Shown: one piece after another, positions 8,224 through 16,234 of the stretch | How the letters are laid out: every line of letters starts with the position of its first letter | Numbering within the stretch: position 1 is the first letter of the stretch | Source of the DNA: an uncultured Alphaproteobacteria bacterium | Lineage (GTDB): Bacteria; Pseudomonadota; Alphaproteobacteria; RF32; CAG-239 | DNA: 64,000 nt | Direction of reading: 5' to 3' | Assembly (NCBI GenBank): GCA_944392275.1 | Contig: CALXWA010000001.1 | Coordinates: 68,737 to 132,736, forward strand | Program-made: the position numbers and the translations under genes | The notes under the pieces: model-generated | What the model was told of the DNA's origin: nothing | Seen by the model: the letters and a program-made list of their open reading frames with translations, nothing else | Database searches by the model: none

Positions 8224-9269
8224 TATTGGTCTCCTTGTTTTTTATTCAATTGGTCCAAAGGAAGGTAGGGAACAACATTTGTTCCGTTTGCAGAAGAATC
8301 AAGAATAACTTTGTTTGAATTTTCCAAAACCTTTTCCATTGTTTCCAGATACAAACGTTTGATGGTAACATCTTTACCGTTCAGGTAAGCATCATAAACA
8401 GAGCGGAAGCGGTTTGCTTCACCTTGAGCTTTGCTGATAACCGCTTGGCGATAAGCTTCGGCATTTTGCAAACGTTGAGCCGCTTCACCTTTTGCTTTAG
8501 GCAAAATTTCGTTGCGATAAGCCTCAGCCTCGTTTTTAAAGCGTTCCATATCCGCTTTGGCACGTTGAACTTCGTTAAAAGCGTCAACAACTTGTTTTGG
8601 GGGATCAGCTTTTTGCAATTTGACACGAACAATTCGGATACCGGATTGAAATTCGTTCAAAACTTTTTGCAATTCCTCTTTAGTTTCGTCTTCAACTTTA
8701 CCACGGTCACCGGAAATAATCGGCATCATCTGCGATTGTCCGACAATCTCACGTAACACGGATTGAGCCGCTACCCGAACGGTTTGATCCGGATTTTGCA
8801 AGCTAAACAAATAATCCTTAGCGTTTTCAATTCTCCAGACAATCGTCAAATTAATATCAACGATATTTTCATCTCCGGTCAGCATGTGGCTTTCGGTAAA
8901 AGAGGCTTTGTTGTTATAAGCTTCCGTTACCCCAAGGTTAATACTTCTTTCTTGGGTAATATTTACTTTTTTTACCGTTTCAATCGGGTAGGGCAAATGG
9001 TAGTGCAAACCGGAATCTGTAGTGGTGCTGTAAGCCCCAAAACGTAAGACCACGCCTTCTTCATTGGGTTGAACCTGATAAAATCCGGACGCGAGCCAAA
9101 TCAGAACTAAAATCAAAGCTCCCCACTTCCAGTTAAAGCCGAAGTCCCCGTTTTGTGTAACTTTTTCAAAATTAACAATTTTAGTTTTTTTGGGAGATTG
9201 AGAAGATTTATTATCATTATTCCAAGGGTTTGGTCCGTTATTATCCCACGGATTAGGAACATTAGTCAT
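8223..9269 (-). CDS. hflK: HflK, FtsH protease regulator (SPFH protein)
   Basis: Partner of HflC. The N-terminus is rich in Asn, Pro and Trp (NPWDNNGPNPWNN), as is usual for HflK, followed by one membrane helix (GALILVLIWLASGFY), an SPFH domain (QPNEEGVVLRFG) and a charged coiled-coil helix. The ATG at 9269 is preceded by GAGGTG at 8 nt. A GTG at 9278 lies inside that binding site and is rejected. First gene of the minus-strand operon, divergent from mrp. Confidence 0.95.
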   Translation of the reverse strand: MTNVPNPWDNNGPNPWNNDNKSSQSPKKTKIVNFEKVTQNGDFGFNWKWGALILVLIWLASGFYQVQPNEEGVVLRFGAYSTTTDSGLHYHLPYPIETVKKVNITQERSINLGVTEAYNNKASFTESHMLTGDENIVDINLTIVWRIENAKDYLFSLQNPDQTVRVAAQSVLREIVGQSQMMPIISGDRGKVEDETKEELQKVLNEFQSGIRIVRVKLQKADPPKQVVDAFNEVQRAKADMERFKNEAEAYRNEILPKAKGEAAQRLQNAEAYRQAVISKAQGEANRFRSVYDAYLNGKDVTIKRLYLETMEKVLENSNKVILDSSANGTNVVPYLPLDQLNKKQGDQ

Positions 9270-9372
9270 CTTTTGCACCTCATTTTTTAATTATATTGCG
9301 TTGTTCAATTATATAATATAAATATATCAATAAAACAACAAAGCGTTGGCATCTATCAACAGGTTAGAAAAC

Positions 9373-10368
9373 ATGGAAAATCAAATTAAAACAATTATAA
9401 AAGCATTTTTTCCCGAAGAAAAAATTGATGGCATCAGTTTACTAAACGGGCGTTTGGTGGTTACCTTAAAAGGCTCAGAGCAAGACAGTGTTCCTCCGCA
9501 ATTAAAGGAACAATTGTCAGCCCTAGATGGCATTAAAAAGGTTTCTATAGTCTTTACGGCGAAAAAAAAGCCCCAAGGCTTAAACCCGCAACAAGATGAA
9601 AAATGGGTGGTTCCCGGAGTTAAAAAAATTATAGCCGTTGCCTCGGGCAAAGGTGGCGTCGGGAAATCAACCACAGCCGTTAATCTGGCTTTGGCCCTGT
9701 CTGCATTAGGGCAAAAAACCGCTCTGTTTGATGCCGACATTTACGGACCATCCATTCCGACAATGTTGGGTTATGAGGGAGTAGGAGCTCTCTCTTACGA
9801 TGGCAAAACATTCGAGCCTTTTGAGTATTTAGGGATAAAATCCATGTCAATCGGAACCTTGATTCAAAAAGATGTTCCGCTCATCTGGCGGGGGGCGAAA
9901 GCATGCGGAGCCATCCAACAGCTTTTAACAGATGTGAACTGGGGAGAGATTGACATCATGGTAATTGATATGCCTCCGGGAACGGGAGACATTCAAATAA
10001 CGCTTTCGCAAAAGCTTAATTTAGATGGTTCGGTTATCGTATCCACACCGCAAGATATTGCTTTGATTGATGCGGTTAAAGGCGTAAATATGTTTCGCCG
10101 GGTTCACATTCCGATTTTAGGTATTGTTGAAAATATGAGCTACTATATTTGCCCCAACTGCGGAACAAGAGCCGATATTTTTGGCCACGCGGGAGCTCAA
10201 GCCGCCGCGGCAGAATTAGGTGTTCCGTTCTTAGGCGAAATCCCGTTGCACATTGACATCCGAACCACCTCGGATCAAGGGACACCGATTGTTTATTCGG
10301 CACCGCAAAGTCCGCATTCTCAAGCCTATAAAGAAATCGCGGCGAAGGTAATTGCCGAACTAAAGTAG
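9373..10368 (+). CDS. mrp: Mrp/ApbC-type iron-sulfur cluster carrier ATPase
   Basis: A P-loop ATPase that carries and transfers Fe-S clusters. An N-terminal MIP18/DUF59-like domain (first ~80 residues) is followed by the deviant Walker A GKGGVGKST, DADIYGPSIPTM and VIDMPPGTGD. CPNCG carries the two cysteines that bridge the cluster in the dimer. I chose the ATG at 9373. A TTG 27 nt upstream is in frame but lacks support, and the binding site (AGG at about 9 nt) is weak for the ATG too. The promoter must lie in the 100-bp AT-rich gap shared with hflK. Confidence 0.95.
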   Translation: MENQIKTIIKAFFPEEKIDGISLLNGRLVVTLKGSEQDSVPPQLKEQLSALDGIKKVSIVFTAKKKPQGLNPQQDEKWVVPGVKKIIAVASGKGGVGKSTTAVNLALALSALGQKTALFDADIYGPSIPTMLGYEGVGALSYDGKTFEPFEYLGIKSMSIGTLIQKDVPLIWRGAKACGAIQQLLTDVNWGEIDIMVIDMPPGTGDIQITLSQKLNLDGSVIVSTPQDIALIDAVKGVNMFRRVHIPILGIVENMSYYICPNCGTRADIFGHAGAQAAAAELGVPFLGEIPLHIDIRTTSDQGTPIVYSAPQSPHSQAYKEIAAKVIAELK

Positions 10369-10409
10369 TCCGTCCTTTTTAGGTTAAGGTTTAAGTATCT
10401 AAAGTTTTT

Positions 10410-11789
10410 TTAAGACCGCTTTTTATCTTGGTTGGCTAAGCGATCCAAAAGGTCGGAAATCCGTAATTTGAGCTTAGAATTTTTTGCTAGTTTCTGAGCC
10501 TGTTGAGCTTGAGTTTTGGCCACTTCATAAGCCCCCAGAGCATAGGAATATTCTGCAGAAGCATAAGCAGCCTCCGCTTCATTGCCGTTCATTCCGTAAG
10601 CTCGAGATAACAAAAGCCACGAAAAACTCATCGGCCGGCTGATATTGGCCTTGTTTAATAAAGTTATGGCTTGTTTAATTTCCGCATCTAAAGGAGAAGC
10701 CTCAAGCAAAGCTTGAGCCAAACTAATCTGTAGTAAAGCAGAATTTGGCATGAGGCTTAAGGCTTTTTGGTATTCTTTGACAGCGGGACGGATTTTGGCC
10801 GTTTCTAAATAAATTTGTCCTTTTAACTCATAAAAATAGGGGTTATTCGGCTCCAGAGCAATCAACCGGTCTAAAAGAGCGTGAGCTTTGGCAAAATCAA
10901 GTTTTTTGAAATAAGCAATGGCCCGAGCATATTGAGCCGCAACACTCGTATCTTTTTCCGGGTAAGCTGATAAAGTTTTTGCCACCGGATTAAGATAGGC
11001 AAAAAGCTTTGCCTTTACACGAATAAAATCTTCTTGCAGCTGTTTGTCAAAAGCATAAGTTTTATTTTGCAAATGATTTTCAATAAAACGGATTCTTTCC
11101 GATGTAATCGGGTGTGTCCGAAAATAAGGAGTTTCCTCAATTCCGCTTAAAACATTTTGCTGAGAGATTTTTTTCATGAAAGTCAACATTCCTTGTGGGC
11201 TTTGCGAGGTTGCTTCCAAAAGTTTCATCGCGGCTTCATCGGCCGAGCGTTCTTCCTCCGTTCGATACCGGGTATAGTGTGTTAAAACAGAACTTTGAGA
11301 GCCGAGCATGACCGCCATGGCAGCGTCTCCGCGGCCACTGACGGCAGCAGCCGTTCCGGCCAAAATCGCAGAGGCCAGAGTAGCAACTTGCATTTCCTGA
11401 TTTTTTAATTTTTGCCGTAAAATATGCCCGCCTTGAATATGTCCGGTTTCGTGTGCAATGACACCGGCCAATTCATTATAATTATCCGCATTAATAATTG
11501 TTCCGGTGTGAATAAAAAGATTATTTCCGTCCGCCACAAAAGCATTTAAAGAGGGATCATCAACAAGATAAACATGATTGCGATGGTACGCCACCCCGGC
11601 TTTTTGAAAAAGAGGTCGGATAATTTTTGCAAGCATTTGCTCGGTTTCTTCATCAGAAATCAGGCTAATCTGGGCTTGTGCCGATGTTGTAAAAATAGTG
11701 CAAAAGGCCAAGGACAGAAAAAATCTGCCACTCAGCCTTTTGAGGTTAAACAGGAAAGAAACTATCCTTTGATTAACTTTTTCCACCAT
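10410..11789 (-). CDS. Periplasmic M48 metalloprotease/chaperone with TPRs (BepA-like)
   Basis: A signal peptide (cleavage near SAQAQ, residue 40) leads into an M48 domain with the zinc motif HETGH (H113, E114, H117) and a third-ligand region RSADEAAM. A TPR-rich C-terminal half (about 270-455) follows. This is the arrangement of BepA/YfgC, which works on outer-membrane LptD and BAM substrates. The start at 11789 lies inside the end of rne, with AGAGGA 8 nt upstream, so the two genes overlap by 28 nt and are probably co-transcribed. Confidence 0.92.
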   Translation of the reverse strand: MVEKVNQRIVSFLFNLKRLSGRFFLSLAFCTIFTTSAQAQISLISDEETEQMLAKIIRPLFQKAGVAYHRNHVYLVDDPSLNAFVADGNNLFIHTGTIINADNYNELAGVIAHETGHIQGGHILRQKLKNQEMQVATLASAILAGTAAAVSGRGDAAMAVMLGSQSSVLTHYTRYRTEEERSADEAAMKLLEATSQSPQGMLTFMKKISQQNVLSGIEETPYFRTHPITSERIRFIENHLQNKTYAFDKQLQEDFIRVKAKLFAYLNPVAKTLSAYPEKDTSVAAQYARAIAYFKKLDFAKAHALLDRLIALEPNNPYFYELKGQIYLETAKIRPAVKEYQKALSLMPNSALLQISLAQALLEASPLDAEIKQAITLLNKANISRPMSFSWLLLSRAYGMNGNEAEAAYASAEYSYALGAYEVAKTQAQQAQKLAKNSKLKLRISDLLDRLANQDKKRS

Positions 11790-14392
11790 GTCGATTTTTC
11801 CTCTGCGGGTTTTTCTGCCGAACTTTCATGGACAGATTTAGTATCTTCATGGCTGTCATACAAGATAACCGGTTCTTGTTTTGCCGCGGCTTCTCCGCTT
11901 TTTTCTTCGTTTCCGCTACGAGAATTTTTGTTTTTTTGGTTTCTCTCAAAGCGGTTACGTCCGCGACGACGTCCGTCCCGACGGCGTTTGCGATAACTAT
12001 TATCTTTTCCGTTCTCGGTATCTTCACCCTCGTTAACGGCATCCTCTGCTCTTTCTGCAGATTTATTTTCATTGGCAACCGGAAGTTTCTTCTCTTCAAG
12101 AACCGTATCTTCTTCAAGAACAGGGGCTTCAACAACCTTTTCTTCCTCAACCGGTTTGACAATTTTACTACGTTCAATCCGGTAATCGGAAATGCACTTG
12201 ATGCTGTTATCGGCACTGATAATGACTTCCATCTTATATTTTTGTTCCAGATTGATTAAGGTTTGCCGTTTTTGGTTTAGGAGATAAATGGCAATATCAG
12301 CCGGCACAAAAACATTAATCCGAGAGGAACGACCTTTGATTCCTTCTTCTTCAATGCCCCGTAAAATATAAACGGCACTGGATTCTATAGTCCGAACCAT
12401 TCCGCGTCCCTGGCAGAACGGACAAACCTGATAATTGCTTTCAAAGAAAGAAGAATGCATTCTTTGGCGAGATAATTCCAACAAACCGAACATACTCATT
12501 TTCCCGATTTGGATTCGCGAACGGTCTTTCTTCATAACCTCTTTCATCCGTTTTTCAACAGCATGATTATTTGCCGGTTCGTCCATATCAATAAAGTCGA
12601 TAACAACCAATCCGGCCAAATTTCTCATCCGAAGCTGGCGAGCAATTTCGTCACAAGCTTCCAAATTTGTTTTCAAAGCGGTTTCTTCCAAATCTTTTTC
12701 TTTGGTAGCACGTCCGGAGTTAACATCAATCGAAACCAGAGCCTCCGTCGGATTAATAACCAAATATCCTCCGGATTCCAATTGAGCGTTCGGGTCATGC
12801 AGTTTATCAAGCTGTGTTTCAACCTGAAAACGTTGGAACAAAGGAATATCTCCGTTTTTATAATGTTTGATTTTTTTCAAACTATGTGGAGATAAAATTC
12901 TAAAGAAATCTTTTGCCAGTTTATATCCCTCATCTCCGGCAACAATAATTTCGGAAATATCTTTGGTATAAATATCGCGTAAAGCTCGTTTAATTAAATT
13001 TCCTTCCTCATGGATCATAATCGGAGCTTTTGCCTTAAGAGCATCAAGACGAATTTGATTCCAACTGCGAATAAGGTAATTATAGTCCCGAACAATATCC
13101 GCCTTGGTTTTTTCTTCACCGGCCGTACGGACAATGATAGACATGTCAGCGGTTAAGGGTAACTCTTTAACAATTCCTTTTAAGCGTGTGCGATCAGCGG
13201 CATTGGTAATTTTACGAGAAACGCCGCCGCTTTTAATGCGATTAGGCATTAAAACACAATAACGTCCGGCCAAAGAAAGATAGGTGGTCAATGCGGCTCC
13301 TTTGTTGCCTCGTTCTTCTTTAACAACTTGAACCATTAAGACCTGACCTTCTTTAATCACATCTTGAATCTTGCTGCGATGATAGAGCTTACGGGCACGG
13401 ATTAACTTACGTTGAATCTCAAAATCCGTTTCATCATCGTCATCATCATCGGCTTCTTCCAAATCATCATCATTGTCATTGCGATAATTTTGGTTTTCAA
13501 GAGCCTCATTTTCACAATCACAAGCAGATGTCTCAGCGTTGTCATTTGGCGTATCAATATTTTCCGTTACTTCGCTTTCATCAGCATCTTCGGTAATTTT
13601 ATCTTCTTCATTGCCGATATTTTCTGCCAAAACTTTCAAAGCCGTTTCTTCAGCTTTTTTCTCCTCACTTTCCTTTGGATGCTCTTTGCGATAGCGTTTT
13701 TTCAATAAACGCTTTTTCGTATTCTTTTTCTTTTCCAAAGAAGTTTCTTGCACTTGTTCGGTTTCTGCAACAGGAGTATTCTCGGTATTGTTTTCATCTT
13801 CGGTTGCTTGTGTATTCGATGTTACATCACTGGGGTTTGCCTCAACACCCTTATCATTGTTTGCGGAATCTTCCGTAACTTCGGGTAAAACGGCAACTTC
13901 GTTTTCTTCTGGTTTTACAACACCTTCATCAACAGGCTGAGCATCGGTTTCATTAGGCTTCTCAATTGCTTCTTGAGCTGCAGCTTCCTGAGCGGCTTTT
14001 TCGGCCTCCAGACGCAAACGTTCTTCGCGTGCCGCCGCTTTTTCTTTACGGATTCTTTCTCTTTCAAGTTCCCGTTCACGAAGAGCTTTTTTCTTGTTTT
14101 CAATAATCTCATCAACTTCGCGATCAACTTCATCCAAAGTTTCTTGAGAAAGATTGTAATAATCGGGATGAATTTCCCCAAAGGCCAAGAACCCATGCTT
14201 GTTTCCGCCATAATCAACAAAGCAAGCTTGCAAAGAGGGCTCAACCCGCATAACTTTTGCTAAATAAATATTTCCTTTGATTTGTCTACGGTTACTTGTT
14301 TCAAACTCGACATCTTCTAACTTGTTTCCGTTAATGACCACAACCCGAGTTTCTTCCGGTTGTGTGTCGTCAATCAACATTCTTTTAATCAT
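11762..14392 (-). CDS. rne: Ribonuclease E
   Basis: The central endoribonuclease of mRNA decay and rRNA processing. The S1 domain is split by a long, acidic, Glu/Lys-rich insertion (about residues 90-340), as is common in alphaproteobacteria. The catalytic region has VSIDVNSGRA and VIDFIDMD, carrying the two Mg-binding aspartates. The zinc-link is CPFCQGRG. The C-terminal tail is long, Arg-rich (RKRRRDGRRRGRNRFERN) and probably disordered, for RNA and degradosome partners. I chose the ATG at 14392 (MIKRML), which has GGAG at 9 nt; two upstream starts have worse sites. Length is 876 residues. It is preceded by a long structured leader. Confidence 0.96.
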   Translation of the reverse strand: MIKRMLIDDTQPEETRVVVINGNKLEDVEFETSNRRQIKGNIYLAKVMRVEPSLQACFVDYGGNKHGFLAFGEIHPDYYNLSQETLDEVDREVDEIIENKKKALRERELERERIRKEKAAAREERLRLEAEKAAQEAAAQEAIEKPNETDAQPVDEGVVKPEENEVAVLPEVTEDSANNDKGVEANPSDVTSNTQATEDENNTENTPVAETEQVQETSLEKKKNTKKRLLKKRYRKEHPKESEEKKAEETALKVLAENIGNEEDKITEDADESEVTENIDTPNDNAETSACDCENEALENQNYRNDNDDDLEEADDDDDDETDFEIQRKLIRARKLYHRSKIQDVIKEGQVLMVQVVKEERGNKGAALTTYLSLAGRYCVLMPNRIKSGGVSRKITNAADRTRLKGIVKELPLTADMSIIVRTAGEEKTKADIVRDYNYLIRSWNQIRLDALKAKAPIMIHEEGNLIKRALRDIYTKDISEIIVAGDEGYKLAKDFFRILSPHSLKKIKHYKNGDIPLFQRFQVETQLDKLHDPNAQLESGGYLVINPTEALVSIDVNSGRATKEKDLEETALKTNLEACDEIARQLRMRNLAGLVVIDFIDMDEPANNHAVEKRMKEVMKKDRSRIQIGKMSMFGLLELSRQRMHSSFFESNYQVCPFCQGRGMVRTIESSAVYILRGIEEEGIKGRSSRINVFVPADIAIYLLNQKRQTLINLEQKYKMEVIISADNSIKCISDYRIERSKIVKPVEEEKVVEAPVLEEDTVLEEKKLPVANENKSAERAEDAVNEGEDTENGKDNSYRKRRRDGRRRGRNRFERNQKNKNSRSGNEEKSGEAAAKQEPVILYDSHEDTKSVHESSAEKPAEEKSTWWKKLIKG

Positions 14393-14890
14393 AATACACA
14401 TCTCCGCCGACTTTGTTTCTGACAAAGCCTAAATATTTTAATGTCACTACCGCACAAGTTTTATGAAAAAAAGAAAGTTGAATCACATTCGATTCTCTAA
14501 AGAGGAGGCACCCTCCATGTGTACTTCAAGAGCACAACACCTAACCGCAGAAAACATCTGCTCTCAATCATCAAACTTCCCGCAAAGCAATTAATTCTTA
14601 TTATTGTTTAAGCTTTGCTTATAAAACCTGTCCGGCAAAATCTTATGCCTAAATCATTGTATAATGCACATTTTTCGTTATGATAAAATGGCGATATCAA
14701 ATTTTGGTCTTGAAAAATATTCTCTCTTTTGTATAAAAAGACCTAATCCGATATGTAAAAACTTATACAATGCCCTTAGGATATACATTTTGATTTAAAA
14801 CACAACAATAAAATTTATTTGCACAATATTTTAAGAGATTGGTAATAAGTATTTTGTATAATGAAAAAATAAGAGCTCGGGAATAAAATC
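14393..14890. promoter_or_regulatory. Divergent rne / amidase intergenic region with structured rne leader
   Basis: About 500 bp without a credible gene. On the rne side there are several hairpins: CTTTGT/ACAAAG (14411-14427), GGAGG/CCTCC (about 14504-14516), GCAGA/TCTGC (about 14547-14561) and GCAAAGC/GCTTTGC (14582-14588 with 14612-14618). A minus-strand promoter candidate is TTATCA (14681-14686) with TATACA (14658-14663), spacing 17, giving a leader of about 260 nt. This fits the long autoregulatory rne leaders known from enterobacteria, but the fold is only eye-drawn. On the plus side, TATAAT (14857-14862) could be the amidase -10, with no clear -35. Confidence 0.45.
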
Positions 14891-16123
14891 TTGTTAACAG
14901 GTGGATACATAAAAAAATTTGTTAAAAGTCTGTGCTGCGGTGCTGTTTGGCTTGCGGCTGTTTTTTTGTGTTCCCAATCGGCACAAGCTGCTCAAGTATC
15001 TTCTTTGCGTATTGGACAAGGCATAGGTAATGTGCGTATTGTTTTTGATGCCGATTCCAAATTCAATTATAATGTTTTCTTGTTAAACGAGCCGAGACGC
15101 TTGGTTGTCGACACACAAAACGTAAAAATAAACAATAAAGTCAGTAAAGGAATAGAGGCAAATAACTTTGTTTCGCAAGTAAGGTTAGGGGCCAATGGCC
15201 GAGTTGTGTTTGATCTGCAAAAGCCGGCCGTTATTAAAAAGGTATTTATGCTGCCGCCGCAAAGCAATTTTAGCTGGCGTTTTGTTATTGATTTAGAGGT
15301 GGCATCGGAGCGGGAGTTTGCATCAAAAGTCGGACAAGGAAATGCCTTCAGCAGTGATACCTACCAAACGGCATCCTCTTCATCCTCCTCTTCTTCCTCA
15401 ATGGACATGGCCAAACAAAAGAAAAAGTCGCAAAAGATTGTTGTTTTGGACCCGGGCCACGGCGGTGTTGATCCGGGGGCTATTGGGGTAAGCGGTGTTT
15501 ATGAAAAAAACATAACTCTGGCAATGGCCAAAGAACTAAAAGCAGAAATAGAAGATCGCTACGGCTATAAAGTTTATTTAACTCGGAGCCGAGATATTTT
15601 TATTCCCTTGCGGGACCGTGTTAAAATAGCTCGTCGTTATGAGGCAGATTTGTTCTTGTCAATCCATGCAGACAGTGCCTATAACCGTAAGGCTCAAGGG
15701 CTTTCGGTTTATACCTTATCGGAAACAGCTTCCGACAAAGAGGCCGCCGCTTTGGCTGAAAAAGAAAATAAAGCCGATATTGTTGCCGGTTTGAACTTTG
15801 CCGAACATTCAAAAGAAGTGTCGGATATTTTATTAAATTTAGCCCAAAGAGAAACCATGAATCGTTCGGCTGAGTTTGCGACCTTTATGGTTCAAGAAAT
15901 GAGAAAGTCAACCCACACTTTGGACAATACGCATCGCTTTGCCGGATTTGCCGTGCTGAAAGCTCCGGATGTTCCGTCGGTTTTAATGGAGTTGGGATAT
16001 CTATCCAACAAGACAGAAGAAAAACAACTCAAACAAAAATCATATCGCAAAAAATTGGCGGTATCGGCGGCTCGTGCCATCAACAAATATTTTGAAAATA
16101 TGCAACACGCATCCGTATTTTAA
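14891..16123 (+). CDS. amiC: N-acetylmuramoyl-L-alanine amidase with AMIN domain
   Basis: A periplasmic zinc amidase that cuts the stem peptide from murein to split septa. A signal peptide (cleavage about SAQAA, residue 33) is followed by an AMIN domain (about 35-140, septal localisation), a Ser-rich linker (SSSSSSSSS near residue 162) and an Amidase_3 domain. Zinc ligands are in DPGHGG, YEKNI and SIHADS, and the catalytic Glu is in MELGYLS. The only possible start in this frame is TTG at 14891, because a stop lies 21 nt upstream and no ATG/GTG follows near the signal sequence. It is followed by PBP1a, as is usual in this class. Confidence 0.95.
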   Translation: MLTGGYIKKFVKSLCCGAVWLAAVFLCSQSAQAAQVSSLRIGQGIGNVRIVFDADSKFNYNVFLLNEPRRLVVDTQNVKINNKVSKGIEANNFVSQVRLGANGRVVFDLQKPAVIKKVFMLPPQSNFSWRFVIDLEVASEREFASKVGQGNAFSSDTYQTASSSSSSSSSMDMAKQKKKSQKIVVLDPGHGGVDPGAIGVSGVYEKNITLAMAKELKAEIEDRYGYKVYLTRSRDIFIPLRDRVKIARRYEADLFLSIHADSAYNRKAQGLSVYTLSETASDKEAAALAEKENKADIVAGLNFAEHSKEVSDILLNLAQRETMNRSAEFATFMVQEMRKSTHTLDNTHRFAGFAVLKAPDVPSVLMELGYLSNKTEEKQLKQKSYRKKLAVSAARAINKYFENMQHASVF

Positions 16124-16234
16124 GGACGTGCAGATTTTTTGTAAAAACTGTAAGATTCTTTTTGCTTTTTATTTTATTTGTAATAGATTAACAAACATAT
16201 TTTACGTAAAAAATTAAAATTCCATGGATTCAAA

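Noticed and set aside
13412..13708. Hydrophobic plus-strand ORF opposite rne
   Set aside because: It is the antisense image of the acidic insertion of RNase E; strings of Ile/Phe arise from Glu/Asp codons.
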